A program made the translations under genes and the position numbers. 64,000 nucleotides of DNA. Origin: Mycteria americana. Its lineage: Eukaryota > Chordata > Aves > Ciconiiformes > Ciconiidae. Shown piece after piece: positions 36,985 to 51,271 of the stretch. Each line of letters begins with the position of its first letter. Position 1 is the first letter of the stretch. The notes beneath the pieces are model-generated. The model ran no database searches. It was not told the origin of the DNA and was given only the letters and a program-made list of their open reading frames with translations. Location: the NCBI RefSeq assembly GCF_035582795.1, contig NC_134366.1:33589661-33653660 (forward strand), read 5' to 3'.

Positions 36985-39900
36985 TTACCCACATTTTGAG
37001 ACTGTTTTCCGTACTTTTCTTTCTTTTCAAGAAAAAAGAGCAAAATCTGGATCCCACTGCAATAATAGGCAACTTCTCCTTTATGTTAATGGAGCCATGC
37101 TGTCACCTCCAGCGGTCTTCTTCATTTGGAAATGCAATGGTATGTCTTCTGAAAGATAAGCTCCTCTTTTGACAGCATATCATTTTATCCAGAAAGTTTT
37201 CTAATATTTTTGATAGTAAGAAAAAAAACATTTCAATTTTCTTTTCTGTCATGGTTTTCCTAAGGGATGAAAAACCCTTATTTTTAACCACCATTATTCA
37301 GGATAATATATAAGAACAATTCTAATGCTGGCCAAAAAGCATTATTGCCACTCAATAAAACAGCAGAACTGATTTTTTATTTATTTTTTTTTTTTAATGG
37401 AAGAACATAAGTGAGGGAGAAGAGAAAATAATTTTCAGAAAAAGTTGACTTTACAAGGTGGACCACTGGAGGAATGTGAGGGGATATTTTTACTTTATAA
37501 ACTGAGAAAATTGTTCATAGTTTTTCATTTGAGAAATGCATACAAATTACACAGTGCTCTGTGACATTCCTTGAGGGGTAAAGACAGAAGGAAAATTACC
37601 TAGTTTCGGCAGTAGTTGTAAGATTTCAGTGATGAGACAGGAATGAAAAACAGCATCTGCCAACAGCTGAGTTAATTTACCCATATTGCAGGAAAGACAA
37701 ATTCAAGCAAATTAATAAAAAAGAAAGAAAATATTTAATTACGATATTTAATTATGGCAGGAAAATTCAACAGAAATGACATAGCAAAGATCAGTGGAAA
37801 CTTGCTGAAAAGCATGTCTGTTGTTTGTCATAAGAACACGAACTAGACTGAATGCTGAACTAGGTCCTCAATGTAGCGTTACTGCAGAGGTAACCTGGCA
37901 CAGCATCTCATCAGTGGGAACTGGACTGCTTGGGAGAATCCTAGTGGCTCACAAATTCTTTCCCCTTCTCTTGTAGATTGATTCAATTCTTGCTTAGCTT
38001 GCCAGTAGCCATAAGTTGCATGAGAGTGCTATATGGATGCCATAGCACAGTTTACCATGCATTTGTATTCTAGCTGAGACGAAGGACCCAGTTCCAATAT
38101 GAGCATAACGCAAATGCCACGGGGATTTTCTCTCTGGCAAATGCAGACACCTGCACTATGATTAGTCTCACTCTAACGTACAAGTCTAAAATAGGTTGGT
38201 GGATATGTCTAAATTTTGTGGTTCCACTGATGATAAGGCACTTCCGAAGGTACATTGACTAGCCCAGATATGGAAGTCTGCACTGTAGACATCTGTAGTA
38301 AAGTTATGTGTGGGGAAATCTATCCCGTATGTTTCAGTTAGGGATGACAGAGGGAGGGCACAGTGGAGGAGCCTCTGGAGGAACCAACTGCCCAAACTAA
38401 CCTATCCTCATGAACAGAAAGATGACCCTGGGCTCTTACTGAAGGGAGGTCTCTTACACTGACAATGCCCACCAAACTAAAAAGCAAGCATAGGGAAAAG
38501 ATTGGTCATGACAGGAATAGGAAAAATCAGCTATTGCTTGTGCTACACTGAGCACACTTCAGAAGAACACTTTAGAGGGGCTTCATGAGTCCCAAATTAG
38601 TTACCGTGCTGAGATGGCATTTGAGTAACAGGATGATGCTCTAAAACCTAGTAATTTCTTGCCTGTTTATTTATCTTCCTCTCATTTTCATAAAACTCTC
38701 TTTCTTGGCAAGTAGGTCATGATATTTTTACTTCTTCCAAAGCATACTTTTAAAAATGGAGAAATCAATGTTTTCTTCAATTATTTTAAAAGAAATCTAT
38801 TTCCTGTTTCCTAACTGACTCCGAATTAGTTGTTTGTGTTTAAGTATAGAAACATTCAAGTTGGAAAGGACCTTGGGAGGTCTCTAGTCCAATCTCCTGC
38901 TCAGGGCAGGTTTGACACTGAATTCAGACCACATTGTTCAGGGCTTTGTCCAGTTGGGTCTTGAAAACCTGCCAGGAAAGGAATTCCATGGCTTCTCTGG
39001 GTAACCTAATTAAATGCTTAATTATATTGAGACATTTTTTTTTATTTTGTCCTTAAGTCCAGTGGGAACCCTTTCTGTTCCAGTTTACAACCATTACCCC
39101 CCCAATGAAAAGCTTGGCTCCTTCTTCTAACCTCCCAATAAGCACTGGCAGGCTTCTGTTAGGTCCCCCCTAAAACATCTCTTCTTCAGGCTGAACAAGC
39201 CCAAATCCTCCAGCTTTTCAGGACAGTTGCTCCGGCTCCTGACCATCTTAGTGGCAGCATGCTAAATACACTTCCTAAGGTCTATCTTCATCTTTCATGT
39301 GTTTGGGGGTACAAAACTGGATGCAGGTTTACATTTGCGGTCTAATAAGTGCCAAGTAAAGGAGAATAATCACTAGCAGAACCCTTATTAATTCAGTCCA
39401 GGATGCTGTTGGCATTTTTGCTGCCAGGGCACACTGCTGGCTCATGTTGAGCATGCTGTCAACCAAGTCCTTTTCAGTAGAGCTGCTATTAAAGCTGGTC
39501 AGTCTCCAGACTACACCACTGCAGTGGGTTAGCTCATCCCAGGTTCAGGACTTTGCGTTTTTTCTTTTTGAATTTCATGACACTCAAGAAATACAATCAC
39601 ATTAAATTAGACTTAGAACAAAACACATCTAGTTCCTCACCCCACTCAAACAACCAGCAGAAATGGTTAGAATAGGACAACCGCAGAATGAGGCTATGAG
39701 ATTAAAACCAGGCAGGGACCTAAAGGCAATCTCTCGGCTTGATTTAGCAGTTCACAATTAAAGATTTAAAGCTCAAGCCTGCAACTTTACATCCTTAAAC
39801 ATTCTGTTTTCACAACCATGCCCTAAAGGAAGGAAAAGTTCTTGGGTATGAGAAGAACCAAACTGGTTTTCTGTTTTGTCCATGGCACAATCTGTAAGCA

Positions 39901-42900
39901 ACTCTTAAAACTACCTTTGATATGCTCCTATGTCTCTGATATTCATAGAAGCATCTGGAAAATGAGATTTGGAAATATATATATCAGAATTTACCCCAGA
40001 AGTGAATCTCAAAAGCATTTTTAACCTGCCAAAGAACAGAAAAACCTGGAAAAAATCATCCCAGCAGGCATAATCGAAACTAGTAAACTAACTGGGCTGA
40101 GAGAAATGCCATTGCAAATGTATTAATGTAGGTATTAGATTTAAAAAAAAAAAAAGGAATTTTATTTAGAACTAGTCATCTTAGACTATCCTAAGTACCC
40201 TCTCTACATGTTTATGCAGCTGTATTAATCTTTCTTGGCGTCTTTTCATCCATTCCACTATTCTTTGGTTCTGACTTTTGTTTTTTATCAAAATGCTGTA
40301 CACAATGTCTTTGGTGAGTGGTGTGTGTGAATTTTATTCCTTTGTGCAATAGTGACAATAATGTAGCTTGATCTCTGATTTCTTAATCATTACACACAGC
40401 AAATAATGAATATTTGCAAAACCACTGAGAAATTATATCAATGAAAAATAAACAGGGGAACATTTGGACAAAGCTATTGTGTGATGAAAACAGCAGAAGA
40501 AATAGGAGGAGGTCTTGAAAGTAGAGAAGGAGAACAAAAATGTCAAATACCCAGCCAAACCTCACATTGCATGGTGCTTCACTGCCAGAGTGTCAGTACT
40601 CCTCTGGTAAGCTGCGATTGTCACAGACACTCCTAAATAATGCAGAAAATAAAGTTACATTATCTAAATGTAGAGTTGAAATAACAGAACTGTTCTATTT
40701 CTTCCCAAAGGGCAGTAATTCATTCTAAAAATGATGGTCTAGGTTAACCTGACTCAGGTTATCCAAGCCTGCTCTCTGGGTCTATCCAAAATGCACAAAA
40801 AAGAAGTCTGGAATGCAAAAAGGTTCAAAGCTTTCTTTACGCTCTCCTAGCTGTCACATTATTTTATGCGCAACACTCCTAACTCACAGATGCCTGTAAT
40901 ACCACAAGACCAAAACACAGCATAAGGTTAGTGTTCCCCAGTCTCTAGCCATGTCCTGTTTCTTTCAGTATGAGTTTCATCCTACACCAGTGAAGTCAAC
41001 TGTGATGTGGAGGATGTCTTAAGTTGGTGGTTGATGAAGTACATATGGTACTTGCATGTCTGTTCTACATCACATGACCACTGTAGGTATAACCCACTGC
41101 AGAATGAGCTGGTGGGTTGAGGAAAGCACAGGCGATGCAGTCAATTGCACAAGAGGAGAAGATCAGGCCCTGTGTTTCCTTTGTCTCTGGGCAGGACTAG
41201 GAGGGAGAGTATTTTCTTTTATTCGCAAATCCTAAAGGATTGCTACATAATCCTGTATGAAATGAACAAATTAAAAAATATCTTTTGTAGCTGTGAACAC
41301 AGACATGTGGACTTCTTCCATGATTATTGCCACTGAAGAAATGTGTCTACCTGCTTTGATTATCGTTATTACTTAAAGATAATTTACATCATTGAAGAAA
41401 TGATTGAGAAAGTCTCTTTCAAAATTGTTATTCCTGCATCTTCTCTATCAACATCTTAATAATGCTTGAACTTCTTGATAATGCTTCCTCTTTTCTACCT
41501 TAAAAGTGAAGATCTAAGGTAGGTTACTTATGACTAACTTCTATGAATAAAAAAAAGCAAAACCCAAAGAAAAAAGTTATGTAGCTTTCTTGTAACTCCT
41601 TATTTTATTCACTTGCATAATTTATTCAATGATATTTTTCAGATTTACCATTTACTTCATACGCTTCTGATGTCTGACATCTGGAAAACACTACTTGATC
41701 TCTGTCTTTGTGCCTTTGATACTTTGCTTTCCAAAGTATTAATTAAATCTGTCAAATTTTATGTCACATTTTAACCACTAATCAATATTTTATAGTCATT
41801 CCTATTGATTTCCCTGGGTATGTTTTCTGTTGTGTAATATTGGCTTGAATAATTTCCCCCATGTTTGCCTGAGCTATACTTTCTGTGACTTTATGGCAAT
41901 GCTCGTTGGTCATACTCATGATGAGTCTCAGGAGCTGCATTTCCCAGTGCTTTTGAACTATAATTTTAATAAATTATTTTTAAAATCCTCATATCTGTAT
42001 TATGGTATCACAGTATTTTTTGTATGTTTTAGCCCTTGGGAAATGCATTATAATACATTTCTAATATGTGTGTTATGATGATACTGTCTACCAGTTCTAG
42101 TTATAGTTTTTTCATGCTCATAGTGTTATGTCCATCAGAGCTTTCACTGAAACAGTTCTGACACAGAGATGTAAAGTCCATGTGAGTTTTTATAGCGCAT
42201 TTTATTGTAGTCCAATTTCAGTTTGGGCAAAGAGATGACTCCTGGAAAGCTGAAAAAATCAGCAATAATATTTTAATTATTACTGTTCTTACTGTTATTA
42301 TTATAACAGATGAACAGTAATAGTAGTTTTTCATGTAAAATGTTTAATTACTTTAATTTGTTCCTCATCATGTGAAAACTTCATCCTGAATTATTGCTTT
42401 GCATTTTCATGGCAAATGGCTGTGATAAAAACAATTCCCTAAATATGAACTGTATAAAAAGATGAGCTTCTAGAAAGCAAAGTACATGAAGCACAGTATT
42501 AGAAGACAAAGAGAAATGCAATCTCTTGCATTAGTGAGATGGAGATTAACTAGCAAAGTATTTTTAAGAAATCTCTGAAAACAGTGTTACCTGGAAGTTC
42601 CACGTGCTGTCAGTTGTGTCTCTCCCCAGCTAGAAGTACACTTCCTACCACAAAAAATGAACTTGTTTGAAGCTTTTTATAACTAGATTTGCTCCATTCT
42701 TCTTTGGTTCGGAGAACAGGATGTGCAAGAGAAGTCTTACAAACCACTACCTGTCTCAACCAAGCTATGCTTACCACAACGGGACCTAAATCTTTTTTCA
42801 GAGACGAATAAAGTATAGATATGACTAAAAAGGTCTAGACAGGACTTCCTTTTCAGAACTTTGGCAGTATGGTGATGTGAAAGTAACATTTTTGATAGTT

Positions 42901-45699
42901 TTTTAAAATTTCATATTACAAAAAAAGGAAGGACCATTTTAATTTTTAATAAGAGTTTAAAGTTTGAGTTGATTTGTTAAAGCCATCTGTTACTGGCAGT
43001 TCTCCCACATCCTTTCATAGGTGGAGGGGATCCCTGGTACTGTTGTTGGTTTAGGTCATTGCGTGCAAGAATGAGCAAGTTTAAGGTACCTACATAAGGT
43101 GGTCTGTACCTGCTCCCGTGGGACAGATTTCAGCTTCACGGAAACACTTTACATTAAGACAAGGTGGGAAGGAGATTTTGGAAATAGACAATGAGGAGTT
43201 CTGCTTATGGGATTATTCAGCTAATGTGAAGTCCATGGTGGGGCTACACAGATTATTCTTTTGAGCAAGCAGGAGGGTTTTTATTCGTGGACTCCCTCAG
43301 TTGTGTTAGAGGCTATAGATGGGGAAAGGAGTCTTTCTTCCTTTGTAAGCACCTCATCAGCAAGTTTTGAAGCTGAACTGAATTATCTCAGTTTTGCAAG
43401 AGGTATTCAAATTAATGAACTAACACAGGTTAAGTAATACAAATCCATGCCTGCCTGGCAGATTTGGTTTATATGGTGTACCACAGAAAGATTTCCTAGC
43501 CCTGCAATGCTGCTGTTTCAGGTTTCTAGTGGGATGCATGTCTTCCAGACCCTTCTGACTCCAAGAATGAGTTTTTTAGATTGAAACCTAGGGAAGAAAC
43601 TGACAAAGTAACAAAAAAAGTGTTAGTTTTTGTACATGGCCATCTACGAGGCCTCCCGCTTACATTTCTTTAAGTTCTTGGCTAAATCACAGAAAACAAC
43701 AACCTCATCCAAATTCTTCATTGTCCTTGAGATCCTTTCCACTGACTTTAGAAGGTGCTGCTTTTGGCCATGATGAAACCACATCTATTAATACTCACCT
43801 ATCTTTGCTGGGGACATGGGCATGGTATAACTGTAGATCTTGTGCAGCTCCGGCCACAGTAACACACATCAAATGAAACTAAACTATCCAGTACAGGCAT
43901 ATTCCTCTCAAGATTTCCATCCTTTCAGTGGTAGCCCATGTGCCTGAAGTAATTCTCACTATGAAATGGTCTTTTATGTAGGCAGTCTGCTCTTCCTTGC
44001 CTTCTGAGACTTACACATACAGAAAATTTCAATAGTCATGAAGTTTGGCTCTTGATGTGTAATGTGACCCAAGCAGCTGCCCTTTAAGTAAGAAGTTGTG
44101 ATTGAAAAGGCATCTTCTTGAAACAAGTAATTGAAACTATCTGGCGTCATTCTTGACATTTATGGTAGCATACTGGATTTTTATAGGAAACATGAAGAGA
44201 TGACAGGAAACATTTTCAGATGTGGTCACGGACCTCTGAATGTATTTAGAGAAAAACAGAGTTCATAGCGTTCCTGCATATGGAAAACAAACATATTTTT
44301 TCACATACTTCTGTATGCACAGAAAATAGAATGCGTTTTGCATCTTTTTCAAGCCACGTGGCAGTATTCAGGAAACATAATGTTACGATGTTGGATAAAT
44401 GTGGAAAATTCTGATTTACACTGGGATGTTACTCATAAGACCCATTCAGGCTCAAGACCTCTGTGTTCTAAGCTCAGAGACTTATCTTGAGAAGTGACAG
44501 AGACCTTTTGCCAGTCAGTAAGTCCATATTAGTTTGGATGGAGTGTTATTTCACCCCACATGAAAGAAAGGATTGTTAGAGAAGGAGTGCAAAAGAGAAA
44601 GATGGAAGGAATGAGAGATGGAAAGGATGAAGAATGCAATAGACGGGACTTAACTGGGCAATTGTCCTGACAATTCATTATTAAAAGGATAAATGCAAAT
44701 GTGTAATTTGTGTATGGTGTATAACAACACTGGGTAGAAAGACACAAATCAAAGTAAGATTTGTTTTGTGCCAGACAGTTATTGGAGCTTCTGCCTACAC
44801 CTTGTGTCTACATAATCCTACGGGCTAGTGCAGTTGGAATAGACTAGTTTATGCAGGCCATAGCTCATAAGGGGGTGTTGCAGCTGGCATTAAGTACAAT
44901 CACTTCTGACCTTCCAACCTGAGTAACCAGGTAGCCATTTCTAACTTGGTTGACGATGGTGAAGGCGTGAGGCTTTAACTCATGCTCTTAGTTCTTGCAG
45001 CAGGACCTGCTCTGCTAAGTGGATTTGTAAACACTGCAAATCAGAAGAGCAACATCTTGAGTGTGATAAGACAGCAGAGAATCTGCCTGTTCTGCCTGTC
45101 CTAGTTTCTGTGGGTATCTTCAGATGCTACAGACCACCAGAGCTTCCCAACTCCCAGCTCTGTTCAGGAGCTCTGTTATTGAGCAGAGATCTCAGCAAAT
45201 GTGGTTGGCCAATATGTAGTGGTTGGCCATCAGTAGTTAGCAAAACAAATAGGATGCTTGAATGCAGTAAATTATGGCTATGAAATAACAGAGAAAGTGT
45301 TACAGACTCAAGTAACATCAATTTGTGTGCTGACATGTAATAAATCTCTTCTCAAAGCTCAAATATTTTGCTAATTAAAACACATTTGGAAGGGAAAAAA
45401 AAAAGGAGGGAGACTGTTAATCCAGATTTTAGTAATGCTAAACACAAGGCTGGAGACTTATTGAAGAGATGTCAGGATAGCACAAAAGATGTGCAACACT
45501 TTATAAGAGTTGAAAGAAGGGAAAACTGATGTCATTAATGCATTTATTTAAATGGCTTCTTAGTGTTTCTAGCTTACACATTTATTAACTTTTGTTGGCT
45601 GGCAGAGACTGAGAAGAGATCTGTATGTTTGAAACATCTTGTGTAAAGGAACTCGTTTTATCTGGAGCTTTTGCCAATTAAAATAGATTTAGATAGTGA
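36985..45699. other. Gene-poor stretch
   Basis: The CR1 fragment at 38846-39584 is the only element recognised. The remainder is AT-rich with short homopolymers and open frames below 85 codons. No exons were found. Confidence 0.65.
38846..39584 (-). mobile_element. CR1 LINE, diverged 3' fragment
   Basis: Antisense CR1 landmarks occur in order: gttggaaaggaccttgggag, ccaatctcctgctcagggca, caggctgaacaagcccaaat, aaactggatgcaggt, tgccagggcacactgctggc and caggactttgcg. Many small indels and an internal T-rich insertion show that it is older than the copies at 46.5 and 51 kb. No open frame survives. Confidence 0.9.
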
Positions 45700-46360
45700 A
45701 AAGCAAAAACAAAAATTAAAGCAACACCTTCCCCCCATTACCCCACTTTTTCCCAGGCTCAACTTCACTTCTTCATTCCCAAATCTTATACGTCCTCCTC
45801 ACTCCCCGTGGTGCAGGGAGGATGGAGAACAAGGCGTTGTGGTCAGTTCATAATAGTTCCTCTCTGTTGCTCCTTTCTTCTCAAAGTTTTCCCCTTGCTC
45901 CATCATGGGTCCTTTCCACAGGCTGCAGTACTTCAGATAAACCTACTCTTGCGTGGGCTCTCACAAGCTGTGGTTCCTTCAGGAAATATACACCAACTCT
46001 GGAGTGGGATACTCCATGAGCTGCAGCGTGGATATCTGCTCCAGCACGGTCTTTTCCACAGGCTGCAGGGAAATATCTTCTCTGGCACCTGGAGCTCCCC
46101 CTCCCTCTCCTTCTTTGACCTTGGTGTTCACTCTACTGTTTCTCACCTTTCTGCTTACTCCTCTGCCTGTCTGGTGTCTTTGCCCTTTCTTAAATATGTT
46201 TTCCCAGAGGCACCACCAGCTTGGCTGAGGGGCTCAACTGTGTCCTGCAGTGGATTCGTTGGAGATGGCTGGAACCAGCTGTGTCCCTGGCCTCTTCTCA
46301 CAGGAGCCACACCTGCAGCCCCTCCACTACCAACACCTTGACACCTACACCAAATACAAC
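45700..46360 (+). mobile_element. Remnant of an avian ERV LTR with internal tandem repeats
   Basis: The order of C-rich leader, ggcgttgtggtcagttcata, repeated blocks of ttccacaggctgcag / ccagcgtgg type, the segment agaggcaccaccagcttggc, and the end caacaccttgacacctacac resembles a long avian ERV LTR that I recognise from memory. The 16-mer tttccacaggctgcag occurs exactly at 45913-45928 and 46053-46068, with degenerate copies between. No clean TG start or target duplication was found, so the 5' end is approximate. Orientation is tentative. The open frame of 177 codons here (45808-46341) is not a recognised protein. Confidence 0.55.
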
Positions 46361-46502
46361 AGTCCAATTGAAACCCTCTCCTAAATAAAAGCATGTCTAA
46401 ATGCACACAGATAATTGTAGCCACTGTACCTGTCTGGACATCTTCAGGAAACCACGTGTTTAATGTTAATGCAGGTATGTTTCACTTGTTGAGGGCAGAT
46501 CG

Positions 46503-47144
46503 GTGTCAAATAGGGTTGGGGAAGAGTGCCTGGAAAGCTGGCTGGCAGAAAAGGACTTGAGGGTGTTTATTGAGAGCCAGCTGAATATGAGCCAACAATG
46601 TGCCCAGGTGGCCAAGAAGACCAATAGCATCCTGGCTTGTATCAGAAATAGTGTGGCCAGCAGGACTAGGGAAGTTGTCATCCCCCTGTACTCAGCACTG
46701 GTGAGGCCGCACCTCGAATACTGTGTTCAGTTTTGGGCCCCCCACTACAAGAAAGACATTGAGGTGCTGGAGCGTGTCCAGAGAAGGGCAATGAAGTCGG
46801 TGAAGGGTCTGGAGCACAAGTCTTATGAGGAGCGGCTGAGGGAGCTGGGACTGTTTAGCCTGGAGAAAAGGAGGCTGAGGGGAGACCTTATTGCTCTCTA
46901 CAACTACCTGAAAGGAGGTTGTAGTGGGGTGGGTGTCGATCTCTTTTTCCAGGTAACAAGTGATAGGATGAGAGGAAATGGCCTCAAGTTGCACCAGGGG
47001 AGGTTTAGATTGGATATTAGGAAAAGATTCTTCACTGAAAGGGTTGTCAGGCATTGGAACAGGCTGCCCAGGGAAGTGGTGGAGTCACCATCCCTGGAGG
47101 TATTTAAAAGATGTATAGGTGTGGTGCTTAGGGACATGGTGTAG
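46503..47144 (+). pseudogene. CR1 ORF2 C-terminal fragment (reverse transcriptase thumb and tail), open to its natural stop
   Basis: An uninterrupted frame encodes the C-terminal third of the CR1 ORF2 polyprotein. Landmarks are [79 protein letters not shown] and [19 protein letters not shown], with stop TAG. The endonuclease and catalytic reverse transcriptase core (FADD) are missing through 5' truncation, so it cannot act. The first few codons are flanking sequence. It is usable as an undamaged reference for the 51-kb copy. Confidence 0.9.
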
Positions 47145-47227
47145 TAGGACTTGGCAGTGTTAGGTTTACGGGTGGACTCAATAATCTTAAGGGTCTTTTC
47201 CAACCTAAATCATTCTATGATTCTATG
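46506..47227 (+). mobile_element. CR1 LINE, 5'-truncated, with intact 3' end
   Basis: The element starts abruptly inside ORF2 and runs through the ORF2 stop and the short 3' UTR to the tail octamers ATTCTATG ATTCTATG at 47212-47227. It is close in sequence to the 51-kb copy but has fewer lesions in the shared part. Confidence 0.95.
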
Positions 47228-50200
47228 TGCATGGTGCCTTCCACTGAAGAGGAAAATTACACAGAAGCTAAACAAGGTGATCTTCTAGGTATTATGGTGG
47301 ACGATGGAGACTTGCTGAGTATTTTAATATTTTTCAGAAAACTGAAGGGACAGATGAGGGAAGAATCATGAAGAACTCTGCAGGCTGTCATAGGTAACCA
47401 TGTGTGGTCCCCATATACCCGCAGCTGACCAAGAAACAACTGATGTTTTCTGTTTCTGCTCCACTGTAGTATTTGTTTGAAATCTATCAGTTCTGTCAAC
47501 ATATTTTAAGACTTTTTGAAAATTTTTCTTGGACCCCATGCAGTATCATTTCTGCATTTCTTTAATCAATGTGTGCAACATGAAAAAAGACAAAGGAGAA
47601 AGAAGTTACTTGCTGGGACAACCAAGAAAGTAAGAGAACTGGCCAAGCTGCCCACTTCTGGGGTTATTTGTCCCCTGCAGGCATCCAGCTTTCCAGGTGG
47701 ACCAGCTCTCTGATCTGACCACTGTGTTGCCTTCTTGAATCCTTCCCTGCTTCACGCTGTTTCTCATATTTGTTCTCCAGTGAAAAAGAAAGAAATGAAA
47801 TTTAAAAGTTTGGGGGATGGGTGAGATGAAAAAACTTTATTTATTTATTTCCAACCAAATGCTCAACCAAAAGAGACAAAAGTACATAAATGAAAACAAA
47901 TGGTCCCAAGAGAATTTCACTGTTGTCAAAAAGCTATTTTTCATTTAAAAAGTAATTTCACTGAAAAAAATTTTAAGCATCTGTAATTGTGCTTTTGTTG
48001 ATTCAGAGCCTGCTGAAGCCAACTGGGAGCTTTCCCACTGATTTCACTGATTTTGGATGGGGTCCCTTATGAGCTAACGATGTGTTGTTGATTTGGTGTT
48101 TGTTAAAAGAGAAGCCAGAACTTTCTGAAACTTTCCCTCAGACTCATTATCCTCCACTCAATTTGTTTCTGCATTTCTTTGATGAATGTATGTATGACAT
48201 CAAAAGGGACAAGGCAGAGACAAGTATGAGTTTACATTTCTCTTTCCCAGAACTTGCATGGTAACTTCATTTGTTGTCTGTTGTTTTAATGTATAGCAGG
48301 CTCATGTTGCTTTCAAGATGGAAGCAGAGATTTTCATTATTCTATAGGAAACATTTTCATGGCAAGATCCTTTGAACATTTTCCATTCCAGAATAATGGA
48401 GAATAGGAAAAAGCCATGGGATACCATTAGAAAATTTTATTTCATAACATTTTAAAAAGAAGTCTGTCTTCTTTTTAATCAATTTCCTAGGATCCTGCTG
48501 AGGTCCCCTCCTGACATTTTGTCATCTTGTCAAAAATAAATTTTCTTTTCCCTTTGCTCAGATGGAGGTGGGGCCATTTTTACAGATGGCTTGGTAAAGT
48601 GAGTAGAAGCCCAGAAAAGGGGATAATTATTCATAAATGACATTTCCCATTTCTGTGGGTTTTCTTGAATAGGACAGATACTCTAATGTTCAGTTCTATG
48701 ACAGGGAAGGATTTATGGTGTCTCTGTCTTATCTCCTGGGAGTATAAATGCTTTACTTTAACTCTTCAAGATGTTTTGATTTTTTTTTTTAATCCCAAAT
48801 GCATCTTTCTTTATTTTGGCATTTAACTCCAATCAGTATCCAGAATCCTGACTATGTAAAGACAAAATATCAGATAACCAGACAGCTGCTTAGCTGTCTA
48901 ACATATGCCTTTCATAACAACCTCCAGGAGCACACCATTTTAATGATATCATTTCTTAAGGTTAATTTGTACTGGGTGTGAAGCATTAGTCATGCTGTAT
49001 GTTTGTTTTCAAGCCCAATAGGTGTGTGACGGGAAGCGTTCCCTTCAGGGGCTGTGTGAAGCAGATACACGGCCGTGGCAAGACAGCCAGATGAGTCACA
49101 GGTGGGAAACCATCGTGATGCTGAAGAATTTGACTGTAACCACTTTCAGCGTTACCTCAGTTTGAGGAGACTTCCTCTACCCACACTGTACTGTTCAGTT
49201 GTGACTCACCCTCACTCAGACAGATAAGCCTGGGAGTCACCGTATGGAGTCTGTTGAGCTAGAGCAAAGAATACTTCACATTTCTAGGTACATGCAGCTC
49301 ACAGGACTTAGTGCAGCTGTTTTCTCTTTCAAGATATGTGGATTTAACAGCCAAATTAGACCAGAGGGAAAGGGATAAATTAAGTTAAGGTTTAAACTTT
49401 TGTGTGTAGCACATTGACTAGGGGCATGTTGCACCTGGGGAAGCCTGGAAGGTCCTTGCAGGCGGAGCATCTTCTCTGTAGGCTGCCAGTTGGGTCTCAG
49501 CTTTTGCTCCAATGAAAAACCTAGCTTTCTTCTTATGGCATATTATCCACTAATGGGTTGAGAATGGTCTAAGACTCAATGATGATGAATAAGGGATAGG
49601 AACTAGGGAGCGGTATAAACTTGTAATTGAAAGGTGAATTTAATAGAATAGCAATCTCCCCCTTTCTCTTTCCTTTAAAAGAAATGGTGTATTCAGCATT
49701 AAGTGGCCCTATGACAGCTACACAGAGAGGACTTTCCTTACTTCTTGTGCACAAGGAACTCAGAGATCTCATGTGAAAATCCTGTGTGACCTAGCAGATC
49801 TCGAGAGTTTCCAGTAACTAGCTTGAAAGTTACAGACAGCATTGGTAAAGTCCACTGATGAACCGTGGGAAAATGGATGCAGTCCTGTGTGTCTTCAAAT
49901 CCTTTCAAAGAAAACCACAGGGCATTATCACTGTTGATTTTGAAGGGGAACTCAGGCAGAAGAAGAGAAATACCCACTTCTCCATTCCAAGTTAATGACT
50001 CATTTAACTTTCTTTTCTGTCTCCTCTTTATATCATGTGTTGTTTTTTTTTTTTTTTAAGGTAGTTCTTTCTTCCTCAAAGACAGCTCCACTCCACAGTT
50101 TGTTATGTCCACTACACTGTGATTTTATTTTTATCTAATTGCTGAATTCAAGATGCCCAGAATGCTCTGTTCTCCTCATTTTAAATTTTTCCTACGTAAA

Positions 50201-51271
50201 GTACTTGTAGGGTTCAACTTCTGCAATATAGTCCTCCTACTTGGAGAAAAAATGCCTATACAGTGCTCTGCCAAATATGCCATCTTATATTCAGCAAAAA
50301 CATTTTTTTCAGACCTATTTTCAAGGAAAAGGATATGGCTGAAAAAATAAAAGAGCGGGTGTCATGAGCTACATTATCTCTCTGAGAAAGGGGATTTTCA
50401 TCACTCTTTCAAAGCCAGCTTCCTACAGCATGTGTGATCAGCACCTGCCAAGCACGTGGAGAATGTATGAAGGGAGAGTTTTTCAGTCTTTAGTGAATTA
50501 ACTGCTCATGAAAGGAGGCACAACACCACTGTACATATTCAAGAAAAAGGTGTAGTAAAGGCAACCACAGTGCAAATGTTCCTGCTCCTCCAGTGTTCTT
50601 AACCCACGATGTATGCTCTTCACTGCTAAGGTGGAGAGACGAGCTCTGCTTCAATGCTTGCTTCAGCTCTGGCCCCTCAGCTGCCCCTGCCAACCAAATA
50701 ACTGACTACCAATCAAATTCCCTGGATTCATGGAAATGCATCTGTGAGAGACTGGATTGTGCCCATAACCACATTTCACATAAATCACCATATTGCCAAC
50801 AAATACCATTCACTGCTGACATGAGAAAAAATACTTACCAGTGACCCAGGGTTGGCTATCATTCTGCAGTGTTTCGTGACAGTTCCTTTGAAACACCAAT
50901 AAACATGTTAGAATATTGCAGAAATTGACTATTTTTACACTGATCCTGAGATAAAATTGTTTTAAATGCAGACATTAAAAAAGGCTTTCAAGATACATTT
51001 GTGAAGTATGATGATTGCGTTTTTTGCTAAATTATCAGAGCAGGCTCTGATGTACAGGTTTGAACTAATACGAGTATTTTAAAAGCAGTTTTTAATTGTA
51101 GGAATATTCACTCTGATTGTTCCTAAGATGATGTCTCTGCCCTAAGCGGCAGTGTGCTTGCTGTAATGTACCTATAGGTAACTATGCATTAAGCTCATTA
51201 ACATGGTTGCAGTAGACAGCAAAGCTAGACCACAGCTTTGCTGCTGGCAGTCCCTGAGACAACTTCTACTT
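47228..51271. other. Spacer between two oppositely oriented CR1 copies, no gene
   Basis: About 4 kb with the palindromic relic at 48003 and a T15 run at 50043. No open frame exceeds 85 codons. On the minus strand a consensus splice donor (CACTG|gtaagtatt) occurs near 50840, but no linked exon could be built. Confidence 0.65.
48003..48066. repeat. Short palindromic repeat relic
   Basis: gaagccaactggga and tcccactgatttc form inverted arms around agctt, followed by ttttggatggggtccc. The pattern matches the amniote palindromic repeats with a GAAGTCAATGGGA core, but only about 60 bases remain. Confidence 0.45.

Noticed and set aside
45808..46341. 177-codon plus-strand frame
   Set aside because: It falls wholly in the LTR-like repeat and shows no retroviral protein motif.
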